From a bacterium (GTDB taxonomy: Bacteria > Patescibacteriota > Minisyncoccia > Ryanbacterales > 2-02-FULL-48-12): a stretch of DNA of 14,594 nt. Both the position numbers and the translations under genes were made by a program. The notes under the pieces were generated by a model that made no database searches, was not told the origin of the DNA, and saw nothing but the letters and a program-made list of their open reading frames with translations. Positions 12,989 through 14,594 of this stretch are shown here, piece after piece. Every line of letters begins with the position of its first letter. The first letter of the stretch is position 1. Location of the stretch: contig SBBS01000050.1 in NCBI GenBank assembly GCA_005239605.1, forward strand, positions 1-14,594, in the 5' to 3' direction.

Positions 12989-14386
12989 ATGAAGTTTTCT
13001 TGCGAAAATATATCATCTTCTGAAGTAATGAAAAAACTGGACCGCATACGTGCCCATGCGCCCGAATTGGCGCATCCGCTGGTATGCCTGCCAAACATTC
13101 ACCCAAAAACAGGGCTGGAGTCCCCGCCGCAATTTGTTGCCGCAACAAAAAATACCATTGTGCCGCAGCTTACGGCCCCGGCCATGAACTGCGGCATGAG
13201 TTTGTATAAAACAAACATCACGCGGTATGATTTTTCCGAAGAGTTTTTAGACAACTTTGCCGCACGTCTCCGCGCGGGCGCGCATCCATGGATTGGCAAA
13301 TGGAAAACAGCTCTCCAATGGATCGGACTTTATAGCCGCCCTGCAACTGTCTACGACCTTACCAAAGATGAACTCAAGGATATCTTTCTGGGCGGCGCGC
13401 CCGCGGCAGTCAAACGCTACCGCCTGCCGAAAAACGAGACAGAGCGCATGGAGTATGGCGGATGCATGCTTTCGGAAGAAGAAAAAAAAGAAATAAACCT
13501 CATGCATTTGGTGCCGCGCTCCGCATGGATCAACGCGCGGCACGAAATGGGCTATAACTTCGGGGGGAATCATTTTCTTGAAATTCAATATGTTGAAAAA
13601 ATTGTAGACGAAAAAACCGCAAACCAATGGGATCTGCGGGAAGACCAGATAGTGCTTTTCTATCACGGCGGCGGAGGACATGCCGCGTATCATTTGGGGC
13701 GGTATTTCGGCAGACGCGAAAAAAATACGGCGTTTGAAAAACTGATACTCTTTTGGTTAAAACTTTTTTTTCATTTCGGCTCATGGAAAGGCATACGGCA
13801 TCTGAGGGCACGCTGGCGCGCATATTTTTCACGCATGCCATTCCCCGCCACCCCGCTCAACTCACCCGAAGGAAAACGTTTGATGCAATCCATAAAAATC
13901 GGACTCAATTACGGCTATGCGTTCCGGACAGCGCTATTGCGGCGCATAAACGATGCATTGCCAAAAGGATCGGCATCGTTCCTGTGGGACGCGGCGCATA
14001 ACTCCGTTATGGAAGAGGAAATAAACGGCGAACGAATTATTATGCACCGGCAAGATGCTGTCCGCGTATTTGACGGAAAACCGGTCATGATAGCCGGATT
14101 CAATACGCTCTCGTACCTCGGTATCGGGCAGAAAAATACCGATTCAACCCTGCGCTCCGCAACACCGTCCGCCGGAAAAACAATCATCCGTTTCAAGGAA
14201 GAAGGCAAAAGCAGAGAAGACCCGCAACACATCCTGTTTATTTCAAAACGAAAAGAAAAAGAATTGAAAAAGATGCCTCAGCAGTCTCCCGAAGGATTAT
14301 TTGCCGTAACAAACAAACTGGAACAAGCCGGAATCATAAAACCAGTGGCATATTTACGGCCGCTTGGGACCATCAAAGGACACTAG
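12989..14386 (+). CDS. Divergent RtcB-like protein lacking the GMP-accepting histidine
   Basis: A 465-residue paralogue of the protein at 10589-12022, aligning along its length. Shared landmarks are HPLVCLPNIH (29-38), MNCGM (66-70), GNHFLEIQY (193-201), FYHGGGG (224-230), GLNYGYAFR (305-313), AAHNSVMEE (335-343), MHRQDAVR (352-359), GFN-x-LSYLG (370-377) and a terminal IKG. C68, H195, H226 and H337 are kept. The metal-binding Asp position is A65, and the segment matching DHGAG reads TPSAG, so the histidine that carries GMP in RtcB is P393. It should not be able to ligate RNA by the RtcB route. A hydrophobic stretch (KLILFWLKLFFHFG, 251-264) replaces a more polar part of RtcB. The ATG at 12989 is preferred over an upstream TTG because it aligns with the paralogue and follows an extended -10 box. 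Confidence 0.82.
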   Translation: MKFSCENISSSEVMKKLDRIRAHAPELAHPLVCLPNIHPKTGLESPPQFVAATKNTIVPQLTAPAMNCGMSLYKTNITRYDFSEEFLDNFAARLRAGAHPWIGKWKTALQWIGLYSRPATVYDLTKDELKDIFLGGAPAAVKRYRLPKNETERMEYGGCMLSEEEKKEINLMHLVPRSAWINARHEMGYNFGGNHFLEIQYVEKIVDEKTANQWDLREDQIVLFYHGGGGHAAYHLGRYFGRREKNTAFEKLILFWLKLFFHFGSWKGIRHLRARWRAYFSRMPFPATPLNSPEGKRLMQSIKIGLNYGYAFRTALLRRINDALPKGSASFLWDAAHNSVMEEEINGERIIMHRQDAVRVFDGKPVMIAGFNTLSYLGIGQKNTDSTLRSATPSAGKTIIRFKEEGKSREDPQHILFISKRKEKELKKMPQQSPEGLFAVTNKLEQAGIIKPVAYLRPLGTIKGH

Positions 14387-14418
14387 TGCTTAATGAAAAA
14401 GCTTAGAAAATTAAGGAA

Positions 14419-14492
14419 GTCTTGCAAGAAAAATTCATCTGTTTGAGCGCTCGCCAAAAGCGAGGCGCAGTTATGAATTTTGTTTGCAAGAC
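14419..14492. repeat. 74-bp hairpin downstream of the second RtcB-like gene
   Basis: Arms 14419-14438 (GTCTTGCAAGAAAAATTCAT) and 14473-14492 pair over 20 nt with two mismatches. A second GC-rich stem lies inside (GCGCTCGC with GCGAGGCGC, one bulge) closed by a C/AAAA loop. It lies 32 nt after the stop codon and just before the terminal repeat. It may act as a terminator, although no T-tract follows, or be another palindromic repeat. Confidence 0.65.
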
Positions 14493-14500
14493 GCCTATAA

Positions 14501-14594
14501 TAGACCTGTCCCTTAATAAATTTTCGGCTAAAAATTCCCGAAATCCGGCCGGGGCTTGGTGAAAATTTCTTGCGTGAGCCCTGCTAGCGCTTCA
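14501..14594. repeat. Right-end palindromic repeat, half copy
   Basis: Inverted counterpart of positions 1-96. Positions 14501-14524 are the perfect 24-nt inverted match of 73-96, and 14558-14568 (GGTGAAAATTT) mirror 28-38. The segment between contains CCGGCCGG. Positions 14568-14594 repeat 1-27 directly with one mismatch. The window stops inside the centre of the palindrome, so the second arm, which should begin AAATTTTCACC, is not present. Confidence 0.8.

Noticed and set aside
14496..14501. TATAAT as a promoter reading out of the right end
   Set aside because: No -35 partner at a suitable distance and no coding region follows before the window ends.
1..14594. Complete circular element closed through the 27-nt terminal match
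   Set aside because: The two copies differ at one base and belong to a palindromic repeat, so the match is better explained by two repeat copies. No replication or mobilisation gene is present.

Overview
The window looks like a cell-surface polysaccharide locus from an uncultivated bacterium, most likely of the Candidate Phyla Radiation (Patescibacteria/Parcubacteria type). That assignment is inferred. It rests on very tight gene packing with repeated ATGA stop/start overlaps, several promoters whose -10 box lies only 6-9 nt before the ATG (probably leaderless mRNAs), few Shine-Dalgarno sites, short dispersed palindromic and heptad repeats, and divergent members of familiar families. TGA is used as a normal stop in many genes, which argues against the groups that recode TGA as glycine. 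No rRNA, tRNA, CRISPR array or transposase gene was seen.

Layout. (1) 81-5845, minus strand: a six-gene operon reading from an RmlB-like sugar-nucleotide dehydratase through a DPM1-type GT2, an ArnT/PMT-like membrane glycosyltransferase, a small membrane protein with a winged-helix-like tail, and two GT4 glycosyltransferases. (2) 5924-7258, plus strand: a PIG-L deacetylase and a WbqC-family protein. (3) 7262-7359: a hairpin with 28-bp perfect arms between converging genes. (4) 7381-10549, minus strand: GT4 glycosyltransferase, NAD-dependent epimerase/dehydratase and DegT-type sugar aminotransferase, in that transcriptional order. (5) 10589-14386: two divergent full-length RtcB-like genes on the plus strand, with a minus-strand pair of small Cys-motif membrane proteins between them. 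A 92-bp imperfect dyad sits at the divergent promoters of that pair and the second RtcB-like gene. (6) Both ends (about 1-96 and 14501-14594) are inverted, diverged copies of one palindromic repeat.

How the genes may work together (inference). The dehydratase, aminotransferase, epimerase and deacetylase could build and modify an amino- or deoxy-sugar nucleotide. The GT2 would load a hexose onto a polyprenyl phosphate for the membrane glycosyltransferase to use outside the membrane. The three GT4 enzymes would assemble a glycan.

The most unusual part is the RtcB-like pair. Both lack the usual metal-binding Asp at the VDIGCG motif, and the second also lacks the His that accepts GMP in the RNA ligase. 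Together with the Cys-motif membrane proteins between them, they are the best candidate here for an undescribed system.
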